A DNA stretch of 64,000 bases from Flavobacterium pectinovorum. Its GTDB lineage: Bacteria; Bacteroidota; Bacteroidia; Flavobacteriales; Flavobacteriaceae. Positions 33,097 through 42,422 of this stretch are shown here, in pieces. Position numbers and translations under genes: made by a program. The stretch covers positions 930,001-994,000 of the forward strand of contig NZ_FRBX01000001.1 in NCBI RefSeq assembly GCF_900142715.1, in the 5' to 3' direction. Under the pieces are notes generated by a model, which saw only the letters and a list, made by a program, of their open reading frames with translations, made no database searches and was not told the origin of the DNA. Numbering within the stretch: position 1 is the first letter of the stretch; each line of letters starts with the position of its first letter.

Positions 33097-34314
33097 ATGA
33101 TATTAATTGTAGATGATATTCGGGCTAACATAATTGCCTTAAAAAAAACACTTGAACTGCATGATATTGAGGTTGACACAGCAGAGTCCGGAGAAGAAGC
33201 TTTAAAGAAAATCCTAAAAACAAATTACTGCCTTATAATAATGGATGTTCAGATGCCCGGACTTGACGGCTTTGAAGTTGTAAAAATTCTTTCCGGAAAT
33301 AAACGCACCAAAGACATACCGGTTATCTTTTTATCGGCGATAAGCATCGAAAAAAAATACATTTTTAAAGGTTACGAAACAGGAGCTGTCGATTATATTA
33401 CAAAACCTGTTGACACTGATTTATTGATCTTAAAAGTAAAAACTTTCCTTAAAATTTACGATCAGCAAAATCAATTGAAAGTTATGAAAGACTTACTTTC
33501 AAAAGAGATTAAAATTCGTAAAGAAGCTCAGGATAATTTAGAAGTTAAAATCAGCGAGAGAACAAAAGAACTGGTTTCTAAAAATGAAGAACTGGAAATG
33601 AAGAACCACGAATTGCAGCAATTCGCCTGGGTGGTTTCTCATGATTTAAACGAGCCAATCCGAAAAATTCAAATCTTTATTAAAATCATAAAAGAGCTTT
33701 ATTTAACCACAGATGCAAAAGGAATTGATTATGTGGACAGAACCATAAAAGCTGCCGAAAGAATGCAAACCCTTATTACAGACTTGCTTGCTTACTCGCG
33801 ACTTTCCTCAAAAGTTAAACCTGAAAAAACAGACTTAAATGTTGTATTACAGGAAGTCCTGTCGGATTTTGATTATTTGATAGAACGCAAATGTGCGGTT
33901 ATAAAAACAAGCCAGCTGCCAACAATAGACAGTATTCCGAGCCAGTTGCGTCAGGTTTTTCAGAATTTGATTGGAAATGCGCTTAAATTCTCCGGAAATG
34001 TGGAAATTCCGATTATTGAAATCACTTCTGAATTAATAAAAACGAAAGATTTTGACAGCGAAATTGCTCCTGATGGAAAATTTTGCCGAATTACTGTAAC
34101 AGATAACGGAATAGGTTTTGACGAAATTTATCTCGACCGCATCTTTATTATCTTTCAAAGTCTTAACGACCGTCAAACTTATGAAGGTACCGGGATTGGT
34201 CTTGCCATTGCAAAAAAAATTGTTGATAAACACAACGGATTAATCACCGCAAAAAGTCAATTAGGCAAAGGCGCCAGTTTTATTATCATTCTTCCCCTAC
34301 AATACGAAAACTAA
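33097..34314 (+). CDS. REC-histidine kinase hybrid (response regulator in front)
   Basis: The product is 405 residues. The REC domain occupies residues 1-120 (IVDDIRAN, Asp50 in LIIMDVQMPGLDGFE, FLSAIS, YITKPV). A coiled coil (about 125-170) follows, then HisKA with His182 in WVVSHDLNEPIRKIQIFI, and HATPase with NALKFSGN, DNGIGFDEIY, GTGIGLAIAKKI. There is no membrane segment. REC-kinase proteins act as relays, receiving phosphate and tuning their own kinase. It is first in a five-gene operon (19 nt to the next gene). Confidence 0.93.
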   Translation: MILIVDDIRANIIALKKTLELHDIEVDTAESGEEALKKILKTNYCLIIMDVQMPGLDGFEVVKILSGNKRTKDIPVIFLSAISIEKKYIFKGYETGAVDYITKPVDTDLLILKVKTFLKIYDQQNQLKVMKDLLSKEIKIRKEAQDNLEVKISERTKELVSKNEELEMKNHELQQFAWVVSHDLNEPIRKIQIFIKIIKELYLTTDAKGIDYVDRTIKAAERMQTLITDLLAYSRLSSKVKPEKTDLNVVLQEVLSDFDYLIERKCAVIKTSQLPTIDSIPSQLRQVFQNLIGNALKFSGNVEIPIIEITSELIKTKDFDSEIAPDGKFCRITVTDNGIGFDEIYLDRIFIIFQSLNDRQTYEGTGIGLAIAKKIVDKHNGLITAKSQLGKGASFIIILPLQYEN

Positions 34315-34333
34315 TCAAATCGGATTACAACCT

Positions 34334-37300
34334 ATGAAAAACAACTTTAAAAGAAATTTACTAATCAGCTCCCTGGTTTCATTACTTGTATTAATGATCA
34401 GTTCTACGGCGTCGTTTATTAGTATAAAAAACTTATTGAAAAGTAATTTTTGGGTCAACCATACCCAGGATGTTATTTACAACTTAAACCAGGGATCTTC
34501 GTCGCTTACAGATGCCCAAACCAGTATGCGAGGCTATCTGATAACCGGAGACGAACAATTTGTAAACAGATATAACGCATATGAAGCAGAATCAAATGGT
34601 TATTTTGATAAGTTAGATGAACTTACAACTGATAATCCGTCACAGCAAAAAGCTTTATTGCAATTAAAAACGCTTCGATCTAATTTCTTTAAATACTTAA
34701 ATAATCAAATTGTAAAAAAACGACTAGGGAAAAACAATACTACATTCGACTTAAACGAAGGAAGAGCCATGATGGACGAACTTCGTACTTATTTTAAAAG
34801 AATTGAAAGTACGGAACAAGCACTTTTAAAGGAACGAAATGAAACTTCAGAACGTTACGGAACTTACAGCACAATATTAATTATTGTCGCATTTATTATT
34901 GCATTTTTGATTTCGATCGTGTTTTTAATCAGAATTTTAAAAGATTACAACGAACGTTCTGAGCTTCAGAGAGAATTAGAACAAAAAGATATAGAAACTG
35001 CTCAAAGGATTGAAGCAATCAGTTCTATAGCATTAAATATTTCAAATGGTAATTATGATATTCGAGTAGACGATACCAAGTCAGATGCATTGGGGAGCGT
35101 AGGAGAATCTCTAAACAGCATGAGTGGTGCGCTAAAGCAATCGTTTAGTTTATTATCAGAAAAAGAATGGATACAAAGTGGTGTTGCAGGTCTTAATAAT
35201 GTCATGTTAGGCGATAAATCGTTGAAAGAACTCGCAAAAGATGTTATCGAATATTTGTGTCATTATACAAACAGCAGTGCCGGCGTTTTTTATGTTATAG
35301 AAGGTGATGAACTTGCTTTTACAGCAGGATATAGTTATATCCCGACAAAAAGCAGAGAAACAATTCAAAAAGGCGATGGTCTGTTAGGCCAGGCAATTAT
35401 TTCGGGCGAACTTTTAGAATTAAGAACTATTTCTTCAGATTTTATTCATATAAATTATGCTTTGGGCGAAATAAAACCAACGCATATTGTGGCAGTTCCG
35501 TTGATCGATAACAGAGTAGAAGGAGCCCTGGAACTGGCGAGTATTTATGGTTTTTCTGAGTTACATTTAGAATTCCTTAGAACCATAGCAAATAATATTG
35601 GTATTTCCATCAAATCAACGCAAAACCGTAAACGTGTTATGGAGTTGTTAGAAGAAACCCAATCACAATCAGAAGAATTACGTGTTCAGCATAGTGAATT
35701 AGAAGCAATTAACGCCGAATTAGAAGCACAAACAGAAAAACTGCAGGCATCTGAAGAAGAACTTCGTGTGCAACAGGAAGAACTGGAGCAAACCAACGAG
35801 GAACTTTCAGAAAGAAGTGTTTTATTGGAAGAAAGAAACAACGAAATTCAAAAGAAATCAGAAGCATTGGAGCTTACAACTCGTTATAAATCAGAGTTTT
35901 TGGCGAATATGTCGCACGAGTTAAGAACACCTTTAAATTCTATTTTACTTTTAAGCCGATTATTATCTGAAAATAATGGCAAAGGCATGAACAATGAAGA
36001 AGTTGAATTTGCAAAAGTGATTCAGAGTTCAGGAAACAGCTTACTTGGTTTAATCGATGAAATTTTGGATTTATCTAAAATCGAAGCCGGAAAAATGGAG
36101 CTTGAATTTTTAGATGTTTCTACTAAAGAAATTACAGATACACTTTCCAGTTTATTTTCTCAGGTTGCCAAAGAGAAAGGAATCAAATTCGAAATTATGT
36201 CTAAAGATGCTCCAATTGTCATTAAAACAGACAAAATGAGATTAGAGCAAATCCTGAAAAACTTAATTTCAAATGCTATTAAATTTACAGATAAAGGTTC
36301 TGTAAGTGTCGAAATAAAAATAAACGATGACGATGATAAAGTAATCTGTTTCATTGTAAAAGATACAGGAATCGGAATTCCGTTAGAAAAACAACCGTTA
36401 ATTTTTGAAGCTTTCCAACAAGCAGACGGATCTACAAAACGTAAATATGGAGGAACAGGCTTAGGATTATCTATTAGTAGAGAATTGGCAAAATTACTTC
36501 GAGGAGAAATTATTCTGCATAGTAAAGAAGGAGAAGGAAGCTCGTTTACTTTATGTTTACCCGTTTATGGAACGATAAGCAAAAAAGTAATTGTTGATAA
36601 AGCGCCGCCGCCAATGGAAATTTCTACAGTTGAAACTGAAGAATTGAAAAAGATAAAAAATAAATATTTGTCTGCCGTAATCCCTGATGAAATTGAAGAT
36701 GACAGGGATGTAATTACCGAAGAAGATAAAGTTATTTTGATTGTAGAAGATGACATCAATTTTGCACAATCACTTTTGGCATTTAGCCGAAAAAACGGAT
36801 ATAAAGTTGTAGTTGCCGTTCGCGGGGATTATGCTTTAAACTTTGCCTTAATGTACAAACCAGTAGGTATTTTACTGGATATCGAATTGCCAATAAAAAG
36901 TGGTTGGGAAGTTTTGGAAGAATTAAAAAACAACATTCAAACCAAACACATTCCGGTACATATAATGTCATCGCACAAACTAAAACAGGAAAGTTTGCTT
37001 AAAGGGGCCGTTGATTTTCTTGACAAACCAGTTGCTTTTGATAGAATTCCGGAGGTTTTCATGCGTATCGAACATATTATTACCAAAGAATCCCAAAAGG
37101 TTTTAATTATCGAAGACAACCCTAAACATGCCAAAGCGTTAGCTTATTTCTTAGAAAGTTATAATATTAATTCTGAGATAAAAAGTGAAGTTTCTGAAGG
37201 TCTGAAAGCGTTGAATAAAACAGAAGTTGATTGTGTGATTCTCGATATGGGAATTCCGGATAAACAAGCCTATCAAATTTTAGATGGAGTTAAAAAAAGC

Positions 37301-37906
37301 CCGGGATTAGAAAATCTTCCCGTAATTGTGTTTACAGGAAAAAGCCTTTCGCTTAAAGAAGAAGTAAAAATTAAGAAATATGCCGATTCTATTATCGTAA
37401 AAACAGCACATTCTTATCAAAGAATGCTTGATGAGGTTTCCTTGTTTTTACACTTGGTAGAAGAAAATAAAGGTCCAAATGGCAAAAAAGAAAGCTACAA
37501 AAAGTTAAATTTACTAAACAATATTTTACATGATAAAAAAGTATTGATCGTAGATGACGATGTTCGCAATATTTATTCATTAACAAAAGCACTCGAAGTC
37601 TTTAAAATGAATGTAATTACCGCTTTTGACGGTAATGACGCAATAAAAGTATTAGAAGAAAATCCCGATACTGATATTGTTTTACTCGACATGATGATGC
37701 CGAATATGGACGGTTATGAGACTGCCGAAAAAATAAGGACAATTCCTAAATTCCTGAACTTGCCATTAATCGCCGTAACAGCAAAAGCAATGACAGGCGA
37801 CAGAGAAAAGTGCATTAAGGCAGGAGCATCAGATTATATTACAAAACCTGTAGATATAGATCAGTTATTGTCGTTATTGCGTGTGTGGTTATACGATAAA
37901 ATTTAA
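34334..37906 (+). CDS. Hybrid sensor kinase: CHASE3-like, HAMP, GAF, HK, three REC
   Basis: The product is 1190 residues. TM1 is about residues 9-31 and TM2 about 178-200; they enclose a helical CHASE3-like periplasmic domain (DAQTSMRGYLITGDEQFVNRYNA). HAMP spans about 200-275, GAF about 285-430, and a long coiled coil 430-520. HisKA has His528 in NMSHELRTPLNSILLL. HATPase has NAIKFT, DTGIGIP and GGTGLGLSISREL. Three REC domains follow (about 805-925, 935-1050, 1063-1185) with acceptor Asp in LLDIELP, ILDMGIP and LLDMMMP. The middle REC has Lys in a non-canonical context (IIVKTA). The signal is unknown. Confidence 0.94.
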   Translation: MKNNFKRNLLISSLVSLLVLMISSTASFISIKNLLKSNFWVNHTQDVIYNLNQGSSSLTDAQTSMRGYLITGDEQFVNRYNAYEAESNGYFDKLDELTTDNPSQQKALLQLKTLRSNFFKYLNNQIVKKRLGKNNTTFDLNEGRAMMDELRTYFKRIESTEQALLKERNETSERYGTYSTILIIVAFIIAFLISIVFLIRILKDYNERSELQRELEQKDIETAQRIEAISSIALNISNGNYDIRVDDTKSDALGSVGESLNSMSGALKQSFSLLSEKEWIQSGVAGLNNVMLGDKSLKELAKDVIEYLCHYTNSSAGVFYVIEGDELAFTAGYSYIPTKSRETIQKGDGLLGQAIISGELLELRTISSDFIHINYALGEIKPTHIVAVPLIDNRVEGALELASIYGFSELHLEFLRTIANNIGISIKSTQNRKRVMELLEETQSQSEELRVQHSELEAINAELEAQTEKLQASEEELRVQQEELEQTNEELSERSVLLEERNNEIQKKSEALELTTRYKSEFLANMSHELRTPLNSILLLSRLLSENNGKGMNNEEVEFAKVIQSSGNSLLGLIDEILDLSKIEAGKMELEFLDVSTKEITDTLSSLFSQVAKEKGIKFEIMSKDAPIVIKTDKMRLEQILKNLISNAIKFTDKGSVSVEIKINDDDDKVICFIVKDTGIGIPLEKQPLIFEAFQQADGSTKRKYGGTGLGLSISRELAKLLRGEIILHSKEGEGSSFTLCLPVYGTISKKVIVDKAPPPMEISTVETEELKKIKNKYLSAVIPDEIEDDRDVITEEDKVILIVEDDINFAQSLLAFSRKNGYKVVVAVRGDYALNFALMYKPVGILLDIELPIKSGWEVLEELKNNIQTKHIPVHIMSSHKLKQESLLKGAVDFLDKPVAFDRIPEVFMRIEHIITKESQKVLIIEDNPKHAKALAYFLESYNINSEIKSEVSEGLKALNKTEVDCVILDMGIPDKQAYQILDGVKKSPGLENLPVIVFTGKSLSLKEEVKIKKYADSIIVKTAHSYQRMLDEVSLFLHLVEENKGPNGKKESYKKLNLLNNILHDKKVLIVDDDVRNIYSLTKALEVFKMNVITAFDGNDAIKVLEENPDTDIVLLDMMMPNMDGYETAEKIRTIPKFLNLPLIAVTAKAMTGDREKCIKAGASDYITKPVDIDQLLSLLRVWLYDKI

Positions 37907-37924
37907 TGCATAATTGCTGAAGAT

Positions 37925-38290
37925 ATGGAGAAAAAACGACTCTTGATTATTGACGACGATTCAAGAAATATTTTTGCTTTGGTAAACGTTTTGCGTGCCA
38001 AATCATTCGATTGTTTGTCTAGTTTAAGTGCCGAAGAGGCAATACGGTTATTAAAAACAGACGAACATATTGATGCTATTTTAATTGACATGATGATGCC
38101 TGAAATGGATGGCTATGAGGCAATTCCGATTATAAAAAATATTCCGTCACGAAAAAATACATTAGTTGTTGCCGTTACAGCCCAGGCTATGACAGGCGAC
38201 AAGGAAAAATGCCTTGAAGCAGGCGCAGATGATTATGTCTCAAAGCCTATAGACGTAGATAAATTGATGCACGTTTTAAATAAAATTTAA
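37925..38290 (+). CDS. Stand-alone response regulator receiver
   Basis: The product is 121 residues consisting of REC only. IIDDDSRN, Asp55 in ILIDMMMPEMDGYE, AVTAQAMTGDKEKC and YVSKPIDVDKL are all canonical. It closely resembles the third REC of the preceding kinase, so it may have arisen by copying from it. It is 18 nt after the kinase gene. Confidence 0.93.
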   Translation: MEKKRLLIIDDDSRNIFALVNVLRAKSFDCLSSLSAEEAIRLLKTDEHIDAILIDMMMPEMDGYEAIPIIKNIPSRKNTLVVAVTAQAMTGDKEKCLEAGADDYVSKPIDVDKLMHVLNKI

Positions 38291-38297
38291 AATTGTT

Positions 38298-39107
38298 ATG
38301 ATAGAAGACATTGAGTTAGAAACCCTTATAAATGATATTTACGAATATTACGGTTTTGACTTTGGAAGTTATTCTAGAGCATCATTAAAAAGGCGCGTTA
38401 ACAGACTTTACCATTTAGATGGATTCAGGAATTTTTATGAGTTTTTATCAAAAGTTAGAAACGATTCTGATTATTATAAAAGATTAATTGACGAAATTAC
38501 TGTAAACGTTACAGAAATGTTTCGGGACCCGACTTTTTATAGAATTGTCAGAACCGAAATATTGCCCTTACTTGCCACAAAACCATTCATACGTTTGTGG
38601 CATGCAGGATGTTCCACCGGCGAAGAAGTGTATTCGATGGCCATAATGTTAAAAGAAGCGGGACTTTTGCACAAATCATTGATATATGCCACCGATATTA
38701 ATTCGAAAGTATTGGAAACAGCCAAAAAAGGTATTTTTCCTTTACGAATGATGAAAGAATATTCAGAAAACTACAGAGATTCTGGCGGGCAGGAAGATTT
38801 TTCAAGCTATTATATCGCCAATTACGGCATTGCAAAATTCAATGATGAACTGGCCCAAAAAATGGTTTTTTCGCAGCATAATTTAGTTTCAGATAATTCA
38901 TTCAATGAATTTGATTTTATTTTATGCCGCAACGTTTTAATCTATTTTGATAATGATTTACAAAAAAGAGTCATCAATTTATTTGATGCAAGTTTAGCAG
39001 TTTTGGGTTTTTTGGCGCTCGGAACCAAAGAAACCATAAAATATTCGATATCTACAACTAAATACAAGCAGTTAGAGAAAGAGAAAATATGGAGGAAAGT
39101 AAAATAA
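38298..39107 (+). CDS. CheR-type protein-glutamate methyltransferase
   Basis: The product is 269 residues. The N-terminal helical CheR_N domain (LINDIYEYYGFDFGSYSRASLKRRVNRL) leads to the SAM-binding domain: ITVNVTEMFRDPTFY, RLWHAGCSTGEEVYSMAIML, IYATDINSKVL, FDFILCRNVLIYFD. It should methylate glutamates using S-adenosylmethionine. It lacks the beta-subdomain pentapeptide site needed by classic chemoreceptors. The CheB gene overlaps its 3' end. Confidence 0.93.
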   Translation: MIEDIELETLINDIYEYYGFDFGSYSRASLKRRVNRLYHLDGFRNFYEFLSKVRNDSDYYKRLIDEITVNVTEMFRDPTFYRIVRTEILPLLATKPFIRLWHAGCSTGEEVYSMAIMLKEAGLLHKSLIYATDINSKVLETAKKGIFPLRMMKEYSENYRDSGGQEDFSSYYIANYGIAKFNDELAQKMVFSQHNLVSDNSFNEFDFILCRNVLIYFDNDLQKRVINLFDASLAVLGFLALGTKETIKYSISTTKYKQLEKEKIWRKVK

Positions 39108-39673
39108 TATCGAACAAAAGAGTAGTTATTATAGGAGGATCGGCGGGAAGTTTGAATGCAATATTACAAATTTTACCCGATTTGCCCGTATTTAAATCTT
39201 TTGCGCTCGTAATTGTCCTGCATCGAAGAGGAACAGATGATTTGACCCTCGAAGAATTAATAACACTTAAAGCCCAAACCGAGGTAAAACTGATTGAAGA
39301 CAAAGTGCAATTAATGCATGGATTTATTTATGTTGCACCATCAAACTATCATTTATTATTTGAAAAAGATGATTTTTTTGCCCTCGATACTTCAGAAAAA
39401 GTAAATTACAGCCGACCAAGCATTGATGTTTCTTTCGAATCTGCCGCAGAAGTTTATGGTTCTAACCTAATCGGAATTTTACTTTCAGGCTCCAATACAG
39501 ACGGTACAGAAGGATTAAAAGCCATTCAAAACGCAGGCGGTATCGTGGTAATTCAGGATCCAAAATCGGCAGAAATGCCTTATATGCCTTCTAATGCTAT
39601 TTTAAATACTACTCCGGATTATATTTTAAGCCCCGAAGAAATATTGAAATTTATAATTTCTATAGATAAATAA
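39089..39673 (+). CDS. CheB-type methylesterase without REC domain
   Basis: The product is 194 residues. The catalytic Ser is in VVIIGGSAGSLNAI, His in VLHRRGTDD and Asp in GILLSGSNTDGTEGL. It is the catalytic domain only, with no receiver, as in CheB proteins that belong to kinase clusters. Its gene overlaps cheR by 19 nt, implying coupled translation. No chemoreceptor, CheA or CheW is nearby, so the methylation target is not obvious. Confidence 0.92.
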   Translation: MEESKIISNKRVVIIGGSAGSLNAILQILPDLPVFKSFALVIVLHRRGTDDLTLEELITLKAQTEVKLIEDKVQLMHGFIYVAPSNYHLLFEKDDFFALDTSEKVNYSRPSIDVSFESAAEVYGSNLIGILLSGSNTDGTEGLKAIQNAGGIVVIQDPKSAEMPYMPSNAILNTTPDYILSPEEILKFIISIDK

Positions 39674-39694
39674 TTATGTTTTTTAATATTCAAT

Positions 39695-39805
39695 CCTGCA
39701 AGGTTTTCGAAACCTTGTAGGTATTACTATATTCAATCCTGCAAAATTTCACAACCTTTTATGTATTACTATATCAAACCTACAAGGTTTCAAAAACCTT
39801 GCAGG
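39695..39805. repeat. Three tandem hairpin units (CCTGCAAGGTTT type)
   Basis: Units lie at 39695-39721, about 39739-39765 and 39779-39805. The first and third are strong hairpins (CCTGCAAGG / CCTTGTAGG; CCTACAAGG / CCTTGCAGG) and are inverse to one another. The middle copy is degraded. ATTACTATAT separates them. There is no gene here. Confidence 0.8.
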
Positions 39806-39939
39806 ACGCTAACCGTCGTTTTAAACATTATCATTTCCATAACGATACCATAAACCAACTCTCGGTTATAATCCATAAAATTGCAAGTGAAAGTGATCCC
39901 AAAATACTTTCTAATTCTCCATTTGCAAAAACATAACCT

Positions 39940-41886
39940 ATGATTTCCAAAATATTTTCCCTTTCTAAAAATTCAATTCTATTTTTACTATTTATCATTT
40001 GTAATTGTACGGTTTTGGCACAAAAACAAACCAAACTCGACGGAGTTCAGATCGCTTTTTTATCAGATGTGCATTTGCAGGATTTATTTGGTAAATTTTC
40101 AGATAATGATTATCGGGGTGTTTTAAATCCAAAAACAGGAAAATATACTTTATTGAGAACCATGGCATCTCAATTGCATTCGACCCGAATATTCAACGAA
40201 AACTATTTTGCTTTTATCGCTGCTCTTGATGATATCGCAAAGCGAAAAATAAAATACGTCGCGCTTCCCGGAGATTATACAGATGACGGTCAGCCTATTC
40301 ACGTGCGAGGATTAGAAGCGATTCTAAATCAATACAGAAAAAAATACGGCATTGAATTTTTCATTACAACCGGAAATCACGATCCTGTTGGGCCATTTGC
40401 ACAGGAATCCGGCAAAGAAGATTTTTTAGGCAAAGAAGGTAAAAGCCAGCCCATTTATAGCAAAGAAGGCCTGTATAAGCCAAATTTAACTATTGAACAG
40501 CCTGTTGTAATAACAGCCGATATTGCTAAAATGGGTTATTTGGGAATTACAGAAGGCTTGAAAAATTTTGGTTTTTATCCTAATGAAAAATACAAATTCT
40601 GGGCAACACCTTTTTCAACTTATACAGCTGAAAATTATAGTTTCGGAAAAGCATCCGAAGCCGCAAAATTATCAAACAGAGTTTATGAAGTTGCACCAGG
40701 TTACGAGGTTCCGGACGTAAGTTACGTTGTTGAACCTGTTGATGGACTGTGGCTTATGGCGATAGACGGCAATGTTTATATTCCCAAGAAAAATGCTACC
40801 GCAGACGCAAAAGATTCTAAAAATTACTCAGAAGCCAGCACCGGATACAACAATGTACTTTCGAATAAAAAACATTTAATAAAATGGGTTGAAGAGATTT
40901 CGGCTCAAGCCAAAAAACAAGGCAAAACTTTAATTGCTTTTAGTCATTTTCCGATGATTGATTTTAATGATGACGCTTCCGCAGAAATAAAAGAACTGCT
41001 TGGACCAAACAAATGGCAATTGAACAGAGTTCCGGTTGAAGAAGTGGCGCAAACTTTTGCAGATGCAGGTTTAAAAATTCATTTTGGCGGACACATGCAC
41101 ATTAACGACACCGGAATTCGCACCACAGCAAAAGGCAATACATTGGTCAATATTCAAACGCCATCTTTGGCGGCGTATATTCCCGCTTATAAATTACTGA
41201 CAATTCAAAAAGATAATTTGGTAGATATTCAAACGATTACGATTGATAAAGTGAAAGGTTATAATGAACTTTTTGATCTGTATAAAATGGAATATCAGTT
41301 TTTAGAATCGCAGCATACTAAAGATATTTGGAACAAAGCCATTTTAGAAACCAAAAACTACCACGATTTTACCGATTTTCATTTGAAAGAATTAGTTCGC
41401 CTTCGCTTTTTATCAGATGATTGGCCTTCTGCTTTCAAAGATTTTTTTCTGCATATTTCTGCTTCAGAATTATTGGTTTTGGCTAATATTCAATCCGATA
41501 AAGACTTTGATTTTATTCTGAAAAACAAAGAAAGTGCCGCAAAAGAATGGGCAGAAGCAGAACAAAAAACAAACAAGATATTAGCCGAAAACAATATCAA
41601 AAAACAAGATTTAAACTGGACGGGTTATGATTTTCTGGTCGATTTTTATCGTTTTAGAAGCGCTGATGAACTGGCTCTGACCGATGTTGGCGAAAAAAGA
41701 GCCAAACAATACAAAGTTCTGTCACAAATGTTTTTCGAAAATCATAAAGATGATAATTCTAAAGAAAAACCTCTTCAAAATCAACTTCGATTATTTTTAA
41801 TCATCTTCAATAAATTCATGCATGAAGTTCCTGCAGATCATTTTAGTGTTGATTTGAAAACGGGAAAAATTAAAAGTTTGAAATGA
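39940..41886 (+). CDS. Exported metallophosphoesterase
   Basis: The product is 648 residues with a signal peptide (LFLLFIICNCTVLAQ); an adjacent Cys leaves a lipoprotein possible but the box is poor. The calcineurin-like motifs are AFLSDVHL, PGDYTDDGQ, TTGNHDPVG, FSHFPM and GGHMHINDTG, so the two-metal site is complete. The C-terminal 200 residues are helical and unassigned. It should hydrolyse phosphate mono- or diesters in the periplasm. It lies near a PI-PLC-like enzyme and SusC/D, consistent with a phospho-substrate locus (inference). Confidence 0.9.
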   Translation: MISKIFSLSKNSILFLLFIICNCTVLAQKQTKLDGVQIAFLSDVHLQDLFGKFSDNDYRGVLNPKTGKYTLLRTMASQLHSTRIFNENYFAFIAALDDIAKRKIKYVALPGDYTDDGQPIHVRGLEAILNQYRKKYGIEFFITTGNHDPVGPFAQESGKEDFLGKEGKSQPIYSKEGLYKPNLTIEQPVVITADIAKMGYLGITEGLKNFGFYPNEKYKFWATPFSTYTAENYSFGKASEAAKLSNRVYEVAPGYEVPDVSYVVEPVDGLWLMAIDGNVYIPKKNATADAKDSKNYSEASTGYNNVLSNKKHLIKWVEEISAQAKKQGKTLIAFSHFPMIDFNDDASAEIKELLGPNKWQLNRVPVEEVAQTFADAGLKIHFGGHMHINDTGIRTTAKGNTLVNIQTPSLAAYIPAYKLLTIQKDNLVDIQTITIDKVKGYNELFDLYKMEYQFLESQHTKDIWNKAILETKNYHDFTDFHLKELVRLRFLSDDWPSAFKDFFLHISASELLVLANIQSDKDFDFILKNKESAAKEWAEAEQKTNKILAENNIKKQDLNWTGYDFLVDFYRFRSADELALTDVGEKRAKQYKVLSQMFFENHKDDNSKEKPLQNQLRLFLIIFNKFMHEVPADHFSVDLKTGKIKSLK

Positions 41887-42422
41887 GAAAAAATGGCACG
41901 CGGATGACGCGGATTTAAGCGGGTTTAGCGCGGATTTTTTTTATAGACAAAAGTTTATATGCAAAGTCATTGCGAGGAACGAAGCAACCTCACTAAAATG
42001 CAAAAAAAATAGCCACAAATTCACGAATCATTATCTATAATCAAATAGAAAAAATTCGTGAATTCGTGGCTAAAAGCGTTCGATAATTTAACCGAAGGGT
42101 GCAAAAATTTTTTGCTTTAGCTTGTGGTTAGAAAACGCAAAGTTCGCAAAGCTCTCTGCAAAAAGATTTGCGAATTTTTTGCGAATATAGCCTGCGGTTT
42201 CAACCGCAGGAACGTCCAGATATTTATTTTACGATATACGTTGGAATCCCGCGGTTGAAACCGCGGGCTATATTTGAAAACTAGATTTATAATTATAATC
42301 TTTTTTTAAAACGCAAAGTTCGCAAAGCTTTGTCAAATAGCTTTGCGAACCTTGCGTAAACCTTGTGGTTAAATTTTCCTCATTTCAATAACTTGAAACC
42401 TGAAACCTGAAACAAAAAAAAC
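41887..42422. repeat. 536-bp spacer built of stacked inverted repeats
   Basis: No gene is present. In order I see: a GCGGATTTAAGCGGGTTTAGCGCGGATT tract (41896-) and a GTCATTGCGAGGAACGAAGC element (about 41965); inverted arms 42011-42028 / 42054-42071 (AGCCACAAATTCACG / CGTGAATTCGTGGCT); two CGCAAAGTTCGCAAAGCT arms (42135-, 42313-); and a double hairpin CCTGCGGTTTCAACCGCAGG (42191-42210) and CCCGCGGTTGAAACCGCGGG (42248-42267) within ATAGCC...GGCTAT. Confidence 0.85.

Noticed and set aside
39810..39940. Minus-strand open stretch reading GYVFANGELESILGSLSL then AILWIITESWFMVSLWK
   Set aside because: It looks like the end of a membrane protein, but it has no start codon in the spacer and would overlap the metallophosphoesterase signal peptide. 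It may be a remnant, but support is too weak to call.
41887..42422. Repeat-rich spacer as a CRISPR array
   Set aside because: The repeats are inverted, of differing sequence and length, and lack regularly spaced unique spacers; no cas genes are present.
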